Source: Planctomycetaceae bacterium (lineage in GTDB: Bacteria; Planctomycetota; Planctomycetia; Pirellulales; Pirellulaceae). Taken from it: DNA of 35,366 nt. Under the pieces are notes generated by a model. It worked only from the letters and a program-made list of their open reading frames with translations. It ran no database searches and was not told where the DNA came from. How positions within the stretch are numbered: position 1 is the first letter of the stretch; every line of letters begins with the position of its first letter. Shown here in pieces: positions 8,756 to 15,340 of this stretch. A program made the translations under genes and the position numbers. The stretch is taken from NCBI GenBank assembly GCA_012959465.1, contig DUDC01000065.1, forward strand, positions 1-35,366. The letters are read 5' to 3'.

Positions 8756-8762
8756 TCTTCGC

Positions 8763-9506
8763 GTGTTAAGCGAACCCCCTACGACAGCTTATGACCTGCG
8801 TTTCAGCCTCCTGGGCATTCCGGTGCGAGTTCACCCGTTCTTTTGGCTGGTGGGTGTCATATTGGGCGCGAGCGGTGACCGCACGGCGCTGATACTATGG
8901 CCCAGCGTCCTTTTCGTGTCTATTCTGGTGCATGAAATGGGACACGCGTTAATCATGCGGTACTTTGGTCTACGCCCGCGCGTCGTGCTCTATTCATTTG
9001 GCGGTTTGGCGATTCCAGATTCCGATTACAGCCCGTTTGGTGGCTCGAGACCTCGCATTGGGCCGCTGGAGCGTATTTTGTACACGCTTGCCGGCCCGGG
9101 GGCCGGCTTCATGCTGGCGGCATTGGTGGTGATGTTCATTTTGCTCACCGGAGGCCATATTGACCTGAATTTGGCGAAGTTTCCATTGTTTTGGCGCGAA
9201 AAACTCGCTGTCGGGAGCCCGGAGCTGCAAAGTTTGGTGAGCATGTTGCTGTATGTCAATATTTTTTGGGGGCTTGTGAATCTGTTGCCTGTTTACCCTT
9301 TGGACGGCGGTCAGATTGCCCGCGAGTTGATGACGTTGAAGGATCCGTGGAAAGGGATTGTCAATTCGCTTTGGCTGTCGGTGTTCACTTCAGCGGCGGT
9401 CGCCGGATGGGCATTATTCAAAACCGATCACATCTTCATTGCCCTGATGTTCGGGATGTTCGCCTACTCTAGTTACGCCACTCTGGAACGTGGCAGTTGG
9501 CACTAA
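8763..9506 (+). CDS. Site-2 protease (M50) family membrane metalloprotease
   Basis: The protein is 247 residues from the GTG start. It has the zinc motif HEMGH (residues 57-61) in a membrane helix, a LAGPGAGF turn (about 110-117), and the second zinc motif region NLLPVYPLDGGQ (DGG at about 181-183). This is the compact core of the M50B site-2 protease family, with about six membrane segments and no PDZ or CBS domain. Such enzymes cut transmembrane proteins, often anti-sigma factors. No anti-sigma gene is adjacent, so its substrate is unknown. It is followed by a long non-coding stretch. Confidence 0.85.
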   Translation: MLSEPPTTAYDLRFSLLGIPVRVHPFFWLVGVILGASGDRTALILWPSVLFVSILVHEMGHALIMRYFGLRPRVVLYSFGGLAIPDSDYSPFGGSRPRIGPLERILYTLAGPGAGFMLAALVVMFILLTGGHIDLNLAKFPLFWREKLAVGSPELQSLVSMLLYVNIFWGLVNLLPVYPLDGGQIARELMTLKDPWKGIVNSLWLSVFTSAAVAGWALFKTDHIFIALMFGMFAYSSYATLERGSWH

Positions 9507-9646
9507 CTCCCGCGCGCGACACACTTTCGGCCCGTTTTCGCCTGTTTTTTCGGATCTTTTTTAAAATATATATCACCGCTCCCTCTCGTTCTTAACGTGA
9601 CTGGAAGGTCTAGGTGACATACATGTGCCATAACGAAAAAACGCCT

Positions 9647-9681
9647 AAAACAGCGTTGTTACCGCAGTTTTTTGTGTTTTT
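9647..9681 (+). terminator. Candidate terminator of the site-2 protease-like gene
   Basis: AAAAC-A-GCG, loop TTGTTAC, CGC-A-GTTTT, then a T-rich tail. The stem contains one A-A mismatch, so it is only moderately convincing. Confidence 0.4.
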
Positions 9682-9698
9682 TTGCATTTACTACCGAG

Positions 9699-9716
9699 GT
9701 GACATGTTATTGTCAC
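9699..9716. promoter_or_regulatory. Perfect palindrome GTGACA-N6-TGTCAC
   Basis: Symmetry and spacing resemble a dimeric regulator's operator. A half copy (AGGTGACAT) lies 85 bases upstream. The regulator is unknown. Confidence 0.4.
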
Positions 9717-9980
9717 ACTGCAGTTACGGCGAATCTGCACCCTGAAATGTCGTGCCGAGCGGCGTGATTTTTAGGATTTAACTCAAAAAACTATTGCACA
9801 AAACCGAAACATACGTACAACTACAAAATTAAGTAGGGTGTGGAAGAAGGTCTTGCGATACTTTTGGATGAGTCGCCCACACCGTTGGCCCATCATGGAG
9901 ACGTTTGGATGTGAGTGAGGCATGCGAAGTGTTGGCACTCGCCACACCAAGACATGGATTCACTGTCGAACCTTAATTAC

Positions 9981-9986
9981 GGAGGA
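9981..9986 (+). promoter_or_regulatory. Ribosome binding site of the H1-like gene
   Basis: GGAGGA, 6 bases before GTG 9993. It fixes this start against an ATG at 9915 in the same frame whose extra residues are unlike the rest of the protein. Confidence 0.8.
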
Positions 9987-9992
9987 CGAACT

Positions 9993-10256
9993 GTGGCCAA
10001 GAAGAAGAAAGCTGCCAAGAAGGCTGTAAAGAAGACCGCCAAGAAGAAGACGGCCAAGAAGAAGACGGCCAAGAAGAAGACGGCTAAGAAGACGGCTAAG
10101 AAGACGGCTAAGAAGAAAGCCGCCAAGAAGAAGCCGGCTAAGAAGAAAAAGGCCGCTAAGAAGAAGCCGGCTAAGAAGAAAAAGGCCGCTAAGAAAGCGG
10201 CCAAGAGAAAGCCGGCTAAGAAGAAAAAAGCCGCAAAGAAGAAGAAAAAGCGCTAG
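9993..10256 (+). CDS. Histone H1-like lysine/alanine-rich DNA-binding protein
   Basis: The 87 residues are built only of Lys, Ala, Thr, Pro, Val and Arg after the initiator Met, in repeats such as KKTAKK and KKPAKKKKAA. This resembles the C-terminal tail of histone H1 and bacterial Hc1/AlgP-like tails. Such chains are unstructured and highly positive, bind DNA or RNA, and are thought to help compact the nucleoid. No globular domain is present. The gene is a single unit with its own long leader and a strong terminator. Low complexity makes exact length prone to repeat expansion. Confidence 0.8.
   Translation: MAKKKKAAKKAVKKTAKKKTAKKKTAKKKTAKKTAKKTAKKKAAKKKPAKKKKAAKKKPAKKKKAAKKAAKRKPAKKKKAAKKKKKR
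10011..10250 (+). repeat. Low-complexity tandem repeats inside the H1-like gene
   Basis: Units of AAGAAGACGGCY (12 or 15 bases) and a longer unit coding for KKPAKKKKAA recur through the gene, a setting for slippage and length change. Confidence 0.75.
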
Positions 10257-10286
10257 GCCGTAGCCGATTCCATGAAACAACAAGAA

Positions 10287-10323
10287 AGAGCCTTCCTAAA
10301 GTTAGGAAGGCTCTACTTTTTTT
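10287..10323 (+). terminator. Strong terminator after the H1-like gene
   Basis: AGAGCCTTCCTAA and TTAGGAAGGCTCT form a perfect 11-13 base-pair stem (10287-10314), followed by AC and a run of seven T. Confidence 0.92.
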
Positions 10324-10888
10324 GATTCTCCTCGAATTCCGGCCTCCACTCGTACTGGTTGTCAATCTCGCACCTTCCTTCTACGATATCCTGCGTTTGA
10401 GGCGGCTTTTGGATGTGTCATGTGTGGGGAAAACCGTGCAAACGGTGTCGAGTCTACTGGTGATCGATGACTACGGTGGATGGGAGCCTGTGCTCCGTTC
10501 CATGGATGTTGATCGTCGTCTCGGCGTGAGTTTGCACGTTCGTCGCAGTTCCCAATACTCCCTCGACCCGTGCTCTCGAGACGATTTCATCGGTCTGGGT
10601 CGGGCGGTGGATGATTCGCTCGCAGAAATCGTCCTGCCGTGGTTGCTAAAACTCCGAACTGCCTCGCGTGATTCGTTCGTCTTCCTATTGGCGTCACCCA
10701 CACTCAGGCCGTGGTTTCCCCTGTGGTGGGAGGCAGGTGTCACCTGGATTGCCACCGAAAAACACCAGGCTGAAACGCTCTATAAGCTAATCGCCCGCGT
10801 CGCTCGGCTCCGCACGCCAATCAAAAGAGACACAGTGCACTGGCACGAGGTAGAGGCGGGCAACTTACCTTGGCACAACACCATCTAA
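10322..10888 (+). CDS. Protein of unknown function upstream of mrp
   Basis: An open frame of 188 residues if read from TTG 10322, which lies in the T-run of the preceding terminator and lacks a ribosome site. The true start is therefore uncertain and may be a downstream GTG or ATG. Third-codon bases favour G/C and composition is protein-like, with hydrophobic strands such as PLVLVVNLAP and DSFVFLLASP and tryptophan-rich PWFPLWWEAGVTWIA. I do not recognise a family. The stop is 42 bases before mrp on the same strand, so the two may share a transcript. No membrane helix or signal peptide stands out. Confidence 0.55.
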   Translation: MILLEFRPPLVLVVNLAPSFYDILRLRRLLDVSCVGKTVQTVSSLLVIDDYGGWEPVLRSMDVDRRLGVSLHVRRSSQYSLDPCSRDDFIGLGRAVDDSLAEIVLPWLLKLRTASRDSFVFLLASPTLRPWFPLWWEAGVTWIATEKHQAETLYKLIARVARLRTPIKRDTVHWHEVEAGNLPWHNTI

Positions 10889-10930
10889 CGGCGGCAGCCA
10901 ACGGCAAGCCGCGATTTCCGAGGAGCAGTC

Positions 10931-12010
10931 ATGTCGAGTACATCCGTCACCGAGGTCCAAGTTCGCGAGGCACTCGCTGGTTTTCCCGATCCGGAAACAG
11001 GACGAGATGCCATCGAGATGAATCAGCTCCAGGATGTTCGCGTGGATGGTAGCCGCGTCTCGATTCGATTCGCAGTGACAACTCACTCGTTTCCTATCTG
11101 GGCCGACGTTCAGCAATCGTTGATCGATCGAATTAAGCAGCGTTTGTCCCAGGTTGACGACGTGCAAGTCGAGCGCGCCGAGCACGAACGCCCGGCTCCT
11201 CGTGCGGGTGAAATGGGGATTCCCGTTCGCAGTGTCATCACCGTTGGTTCTGGAAAGGGTGGCGTAGGCAAGAGCACGGTTTCGACGTCGTTGGCCTTCG
11301 CTTTAAACCGCATGGGGGCGAAGGTCGGAATCCTCGACGCCGATGTATACGGTCCAAGCGTTCCTCATCTTACGGGCACATTGGATCAGGCACCGCGGGC
11401 GCAACAGGGCTTACCCGCCGTGGTCGATGGCGTTTCGGTGATGTCGATCGGCTATTTGGTTCCAGCTGACCAAGCCGTTGTTTGGAGAGGACCTCTACTG
11501 CATCGATCAATCACTCAGATGTTGGGACAAACTCAATGGGGAGAACTAGACTATTTGGTGATTGACATGCCGCCCGGTACGGGGGACGTGGCGCTTACTC
11601 TGTCGCAGATCATTCCCACCACCGGTGCTGTCGTCGTCTGCACACCGCAAGAAGTGGCTCTGCTGGACGCCGTAAAAGCGATTTCCATGTTTCGTACCGT
11701 CAACATACCGATCCTCGGCATGGTCGAGAACATGAGTGGATTTCTGTGTCCGGATTGCAATAAAAGGTACGACATCTTCGGGTCCGGTGGCGCTCGAGCT
11801 AAGGCCATGGAGATGGATGTGCCGTTCCTCGGCGAGATTCCGATCAACATCGGGATACGAGAAAGCGGCGATAATGGCTCCGTCGCCAGTATCGTTCAGG
11901 ACCCGGTTGTCGCCCCGTATTTTGAGAAGTTGGCATACAACCTGGTGCGAAACATCGCCATGATGGCCGAGAAAGAACCACCTCAAACTCAGTTGCCCGT
12001 GTTGGGATAA
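10931..12010 (+). CDS. apbC: Mrp/ApbC-type iron-sulfur cluster carrier ATPase
   Basis: The 359-residue protein has an N-terminal MIP18/DUF59 domain (about 1-85) and a P-loop ATPase of the Mrp/NBP35 group. Key features are the deviant Walker A GSGKGGVGKST (about 107-116), ILDADVYGPSVPHL (about 134-147), YLVIDMPPGTGD (about 208-219) and the CPDC pair (Cys273, Cys276), which holds a bridging 4Fe-4S cluster in the dimer. It transfers Fe-S clusters to apoproteins in the cytoplasm. The Fe-S-rich complex I genes nearby are plausible clients, but the link is only inference. Length is typical. Confidence 0.93.
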   Translation: MSSTSVTEVQVREALAGFPDPETGRDAIEMNQLQDVRVDGSRVSIRFAVTTHSFPIWADVQQSLIDRIKQRLSQVDDVQVERAEHERPAPRAGEMGIPVRSVITVGSGKGGVGKSTVSTSLAFALNRMGAKVGILDADVYGPSVPHLTGTLDQAPRAQQGLPAVVDGVSVMSIGYLVPADQAVVWRGPLLHRSITQMLGQTQWGELDYLVIDMPPGTGDVALTLSQIIPTTGAVVVCTPQEVALLDAVKAISMFRTVNIPILGMVENMSGFLCPDCNKRYDIFGSGGARAKAMEMDVPFLGEIPINIGIRESGDNGSVASIVQDPVVAPYFEKLAYNLVRNIAMMAEKEPPQTQLPVLG

Positions 12011-12109
12011 AGCTGAGGCAGGGAAGGCTAGCTCCTGGACTCAACCGCAGTCGGCGGTCACTCGACCAGCCAGTGAAGATCCACGGGGTTTTCCTCGGAG
12101 ACAGAAGGT

Positions 12110-12134
12110 GGTGACAAATCACCGCACTCCAAAT
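12110..12134 (+). repeat. Palindromic repeat copy 1
   Basis: GGTGA-CAAA-TCACC followed by GCACTCCAAAT. It is shared almost base for base with copy 2 at 12234-12257. Confidence 0.75.
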
Positions 12135-12180
12135 GGCGGTGCGCCTGGAGCGGACTTCCACCACACGCTATGTCCGACAA

Positions 12181-12220
12181 ATGAGAGAATTGTCATTCGT
12201 TATTTGTCAATTCTCATTTG
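12181..12220. repeat. Hairpin containing a GTCATT/GTTATTTGTCA repeat
   Basis: GAGAATTG (12185-12192) pairs with CAATTCTC (12208-12215). The loop carries TCATTCGTTATTTGT, the same word family as the tandem at 13897-13935. Confidence 0.6.
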
Positions 12221-12230
12221 GCAAGGAAAA

Positions 12231-12257
12231 GCGGTGACAAGTCACCGCACTCCAAAT
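12231..12257 (+). repeat. Palindromic repeat copy 2
   Basis: GCGGTGAC-AA-GTCACCGC followed by ACTCCAAAT: an 8-base perfect stem plus the same tail as copy 1. Confidence 0.78.
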
Positions 12258-12362
12258 CGAATGCCGACTAGACAGCCAGTTTTTTTAACCAGACGATTGT
12301 GTGGTACAGTGAGGTACCCGTGCAGGGTTAAAAATAGTTGATGAGTCGAGGGAGAAGTGTGA

Positions 12363-13703
12363 ATGCCGCAGCGACGTTCGATGACGGGCGAGTTGAAGCG
12401 GTTTTTTGCCTCGGTGAAAGTACCAGTGTTCCTTATCGACGCTCAATGCCGGTTCGCCTACGGAAACACTGCCCTGGCCACCGCCTTGAACGTAGATCCG
12501 TCCACCTTGGTCGGACGAAAATGCCAATACCATTCCCTCCCGGTCGACGACCCTCTCGATGAATTGGTGGCTGGTCTGTGTCCTCCCCCCGACGCTTTTG
12601 GGGGCGCAACTCTTTGTTCAACCGTGCAGCCCGCGTCTTTTCCGGAGCCGGTTGAGAGCACTTGGATTCCTTTGCCAACGTCGGTCAAAGGTCAGTTTGC
12701 GGTGATCGGGATTCTGGCCTCATTGAGATTCCCCGAGAAAGATCCTACCTTTGAACAGCTTCAAAAGTTGCATGGTCAATTGGCCGCATTCCGAGACGAA
12801 ATGCGACGCCAACATCCGTTGGATCTTGTGATTGGAATGCACCCGTCAACACAAAAAGTTCGCACACAGCTCCATCTTGCCACGTCAAGCGACATGAACG
12901 TCAGTATTGTCGCGCCGCAAGGATGCGGGCGGGAGAAAATCGCCAGATCGGTGTTTTACAACCGACCACCCCTACAGGGACGATTACTGCCATTGTCGTG
13001 CGACCTATTGGACACCGAACTGTTGGAGACCTCGTTAGCTTCATTTCAATCTTCGCGAGCCGAGTTCTTCACGGGTGTCGACGTGCCGGATACCCTGTTG
13101 TTCCTGGACATCGATCGCTTGTCCCATGAATGCCAGCTGTTACTCGATCGGCTAATCCGTCAAGGTGCCTGGGATTACCGCGTGCTTACCACGTCCGCTC
13201 AAGAACTAGAAGAAATCGACTTTTTGCCTTTGGTCAGTGGCACGTTTACCACGCTGACCATCCGCGTTCCGCCTTTGGCGGACCGCAGCGATGACGTGCC
13301 ATTACTAGCACAGCACTTTCTGGAACGACTGAATCGCGACGGCGAGCAACACGGTGGATTTTCTAGAACCGCGTTGGAACATCTCCAGGCCTACAATTGG
13401 CCCGGTGATCTAGAACAGTTGGCCCAAGTCGTGCAAGAGGCCTGTGAATCGGCCCATGGGACTCGCGTCGAAGTGGCCGACCTGCCGAAACGGATTCACT
13501 GGTACATGGAAGACCTCAAACAGCCTCAAGAGAACGAACCAATTCAATTGGATGAATTCTTGAGGTCGATCGAACAGCGGCTCGTCAACCGAGCCCTGGA
13601 ACTTGCCAATGGCAATAAGGCCCAGGCTGCTCGGTTGTTAGGAATCACTCGCACGCGTGTCATTCGTCGAGTTGCCGAGGCTGGGAGCGAAAATCCCGAG
13701 TGA
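12363..13703 (+). CDS. Degenerate sigma-54-activator-like regulator (PAS-like, AAA+, Fis-type HTH)
   Basis: The 446-residue protein is laid out like an NtrC-family activator: a PAS-like N-terminal part (about 11-60), an AAA+ region (about 155-380) and a C-terminal Fis-type helix-turn-helix (about 403-437, NGNKAQAARLLGITRTRV). Critical residues differ. The Walker A region reads APQGCGREK (about 184-192) with Arg for Lys, Walker B is LLFLDIDR rather than LFLDEI, no GAFTGA loop is visible, and the sensor II region is WPGDLEQL instead of WPGNVREL. I infer that it binds DNA but does not drive sigma-54 open-complex formation. GGGAG lies about 8 bases before the ATG. It stands alone within a repeat-bearing stretch. 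Confidence 0.8.
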   Translation: MPQRRSMTGELKRFFASVKVPVFLIDAQCRFAYGNTALATALNVDPSTLVGRKCQYHSLPVDDPLDELVAGLCPPPDAFGGATLCSTVQPASFPEPVESTWIPLPTSVKGQFAVIGILASLRFPEKDPTFEQLQKLHGQLAAFRDEMRRQHPLDLVIGMHPSTQKVRTQLHLATSSDMNVSIVAPQGCGREKIARSVFYNRPPLQGRLLPLSCDLLDTELLETSLASFQSSRAEFFTGVDVPDTLLFLDIDRLSHECQLLLDRLIRQGAWDYRVLTTSAQELEEIDFLPLVSGTFTTLTIRVPPLADRSDDVPLLAQHFLERLNRDGEQHGGFSRTALEHLQAYNWPGDLEQLAQVVQEACESAHGTRVEVADLPKRIHWYMEDLKQPQENEPIQLDEFLRSIEQRLVNRALELANGNKAQAARLLGITRTRVIRRVAEAGSENPE

Positions 13704-13818
13704 CCCATCGCGGCGTGCGATGTAAGCGGCTTGTTTATTTAGTCGACTTGATGGAATTAACCCCACCGGCGCAGAGCCGGCTCATCGGACCACGCAAGTC
13801 TCTTGTCAAGAAAACTGA

Positions 13819-13855
13819 CTGTTTAGGACCGAAACTTCTTTCGGTTGTTGGACAG
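13819..13855. repeat. Hairpin after the regulator gene
   Basis: ACCGAAA-CTTC-TTTCGGT is a perfect 7-base stem with a tetraloop, extended imperfectly to CTGT...ACAG at the ends. There is no T-run, so a Rho-independent terminator is doubtful. Confidence 0.5.
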
Positions 13856-13896
13856 ATGGTGTGGGAGTTGAAGTCCGGTCGAAGGTCGGCGTTCGA

Positions 13897-13935
13897 TTTG
13901 TCATTGGTTATTTGTCATTGGTTATTTGTCATTTT
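13897..13935 (+). repeat. 14-base tandem repeat, about 2.7 copies
   Basis: The unit TTTGTCATTGGTTA occurs twice in full and then as TTTGTCATTTT. Related words are at 12181-12220 and, inverted, at 14187-14228. Confidence 0.85.
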
Positions 13936-13996
13936 CGCGGTCTTAACCGATGCATCTAGCACGCGGCTTTAGTCCCGAGCGGCCAATCATTCTGCG

Positions 13997-14160
13997 TCAG
14001 TAACTTGTTTCGTGTAGCTCTTTAATGGCGAGCTTCCATTTGCGAACGAAATCTGCTTTCTCTCTGCACCGCGTGCTTCCGTGTCGTTGGGAGCATCTGC
14101 CATCCTGATGAACCGCACGGCGAAATCGATCAACCTGTCTTCCAATCCATCGGTTCGAGG
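13997..14160 (-). pseudogene. Disabled four-helix-bundle (S23/IVS-like) protein gene
   Basis: Read on the minus strand, one frame gives LEDRLIDFAVRFIRMADA then EARGAE, and a second frame continues REKADFVRKWKLAIKELHETSY. Joined, these match from memory the four-helix-bundle proteins related to the 23S rRNA intervening-sequence protein. Compared with that family, about 25 residues between the MADA and EARGAE parts are missing, the frame shifts after GAE, and the codon after SY, where Trp is usual, is TGA. No credible start codon is present. The inverted GTCATT-type repeat sits just upstream. The calls of deletion and nonsense depend on remembered family sequence. Confidence 0.7.
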
Positions 14161-14186
14161 CGAGCCTCCCAACTTGCACCTTTCTT

Positions 14187-14228
14187 CAATGACAAATGAA
14201 AAGTGACAAATAACTGATGACAAATCTT
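14187..14228 (-). repeat. Inverted copy of the GTCATT-type repeat
   Basis: On the minus strand it reads GATTTGTCATCAGTTATT then TGTCACTTTTCATTTGTCATT. It shares its core with the tandem at 13897-13935 and lies at the 5' side of the four-helix-bundle remnant. Confidence 0.75.
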
Positions 14229-14461
14229 TAAGGAAACTCCGGGACCTCGGTCGACCAACCAAGGGCAACACTAATCACTCGCAATTCACTCTAAAAAAAT
14301 ACCCTCTACAAGCATTGCACCTGCCAGCTGCCTGACAAGGTCCAGGCAAAACTGACTGGACTTGTGTGGAACGATGAGATGATGGGACCGGGCCAGTTTC
14401 AGACACCCGATCGTCTATTTCTGAAGCCGGTCGGTCAGTGCATCGGCGCAGCCACCGATCG

Positions 14462-15313
14462 TTACGCCAAGGGCCCGTCCCCGGCGCAGGCCAGTCGATC
14501 GTGTAGATCCACCAGAGATCGAAGGCTCGCGATTGCGCGGCTATCGCCGAATGACTCTATCAGCTGACATGTCGAGTAATCGGAAACCGCTGCGGCGTAC
14601 TTTTCTTCCCATTTCTGTTGCGCGGCAGCCGCAGCCGCTGAGCGGTACGGGAATCGGTGCGGCGGTCGCGGCAGATTACATCGCCACGGTTTGGGAGACA
14701 AACGCGCTCGAAAACACTCCTGAGCTGTGCACAACTTGATGTAGAGAGGGTCGGTGTCCAAATCCGCGAGCAACGCTGTGGCTTCGTCGCTGGTGGGCTC
14801 AAACGTCCGATTGGTGACTAGGCATCGAAAACCGGCAAACGTGCGGTAGAGTCGTAGGGAAAGCCCCTGCTCGGTTGCTACTCGCTGCACTCGGTCGATA
14901 ATCTTCGCTTGCGGCGATTCGACGCTGCGGCCCCACAGTTGGTTCCACCAGCGTGCGAACGCCGATGTCGCCGACTCGACCGGAAGATCGATATCGGCTA
15001 TCAGCAGATCGGCCGTATTCAGCACAAGGGCCCCATAGATGTTCCGGGTGATGACCGCTTTGAGTTGACCATTGTCCGGGTACTCTTCGACGACCTCCTC
15101 ACGCAGAGCACCCTGTTCGCCATAGTCATACTGCTGATGTGGAGGCAGGTGCTGCCCGCTCAGTCGCTGCCGTGCCACCCGCACGCGTTCCTCAGCCCGC
15201 TGCTGTGCCTGTTCCGGACTCTCATTCGAGCCCGCGTATTGCCCCAACTCCCAGGGGCCCTGGGGCGAATCAACCGATGCCGTGGCTCGAGCCCAATACT
15301 TGAAGACTTTCAC
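14462..15313 (-). CDS. Conserved-looking protein of unknown function at the end of the nuo operon
   Basis: A 283-residue soluble protein (GTG start with AAGGAGG at 15322-15328). It lies only 27 bases after nuoN, so it is probably the last gene of the operon. Visible points are an N-terminal polar region with a QQRAEERVRVARQRL helix (about 37-51), a hydrophobic strand ending in the acidic motif DIDLP (107-111), LRLYRTFAGFRCLVTNRTF (about 153-171), and YIKLCTAQECFRARLSPKPWR (about 191-211). The C-terminus has a Lys/Glu/Ala helix. I recall similar proteins annotated as hypothetical in other bacteria but no function. The DxD resembles metal-binding acidic pairs, which is only suggestive. Nothing marks it as a complex I subunit: no membrane helix or Fe-S pattern is seen. 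Confidence 0.75.
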   Translation of the reverse strand: MKVFKYWARATASVDSPQGPWELGQYAGSNESPEQAQQRAEERVRVARQRLSGQHLPPHQQYDYGEQGALREEVVEEYPDNGQLKAVITRNIYGALVLNTADLLIADIDLPVESATSAFARWWNQLWGRSVESPQAKIIDRVQRVATEQGLSLRLYRTFAGFRCLVTNRTFEPTSDEATALLADLDTDPLYIKLCTAQECFRARLSPKPWRCNLPRPPHRFPYRSAAAAAAQQKWEEKYAAAVSDYSTCQLIESFGDSRAIASLRSLVDLHDRLACAGDGPLA

Positions 15314-15321
15314 GACGCAGG

Positions 15322-15328
15322 CCTCCTT
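15322..15328 (-). promoter_or_regulatory. Ribosome binding site of the gene after nuoN
   Basis: AAGGAGG on the minus strand, 8 bases before the GTG at 15311-15313. Confidence 0.8.
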
Positions 15329-15340
15329 ATTGCGGTACAG

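Larger units (their letters stand above)
9507..9992. other. 486-base AT-rich intergenic region and leader
   Basis: No gene was found. The first half holds T-rich runs and a terminator-like hairpin (9647-9681). AGGTGACAT occurs at 9612-9620 and 9697-9705, the second within a perfect palindrome, GTGACA-N6-TGTCAC (9699-9716). The part before the H1-like gene carries GGTGTGG (9837-9843) and two possible partners, CCACACC at 9877-9883 and 9942-9948. This suggests a long structured 5' leader. Confidence 0.6.
12011..12362. other. 352-base intergenic region with palindromic repeats
   Basis: No gene was found. It holds two copies of a palindromic repeat (12110-12134 and 12231-12257) and, between them, a GTCATT-type repeat within a hairpin (12181-12220). 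A short T-run follows at about 12280. Confidence 0.65.
13704..14461. other. 758-base non-coding stretch with repeats and gene remnant
   Basis: No intact gene was found. In order it contains a hairpin (13819-13855), a 14-base tandem repeat (13897-13935), a disabled four-helix-bundle gene on the minus strand (13997-14160), an inverted copy of the tandem word (14187-14228), and an imperfect hairpin (14336-14364, CAAGGTCCAG against CTGGACTTG). Confidence 0.65.

Noticed and set aside
9960-10283. Leucine-rich minus-strand frames opposite the H1-like gene
   Set aside because: They are the complement of lysine/alanine codons, which always reads as Leu/Phe/Gly repeats. The plus strand has the ribosome site and terminator.
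10931-12010. ParA/MinD-type partition protein
   Set aside because: The P-loop is of the same superfamily, but the DUF59 domain and CPDC motif identify the Mrp/ApbC group.
13700-13972. A 90-residue plus-strand frame after the regulator
   Set aside because: It runs through the hairpin and the tandem repeat (translated as SLVICHWLFVI) and has no ribosome site or protein-like conservation signal.
12101-14230. CRISPR array
   Set aside because: The repeats here are few, differ in sequence and orientation, and lack regularly spaced unique spacers. No cas gene is nearby.
14364-14567. Short plus-strand frame next to the gene appended to nuo
   Set aside because: It overlaps the 3' end of that gene on the opposite strand and has no supporting ribosome site.
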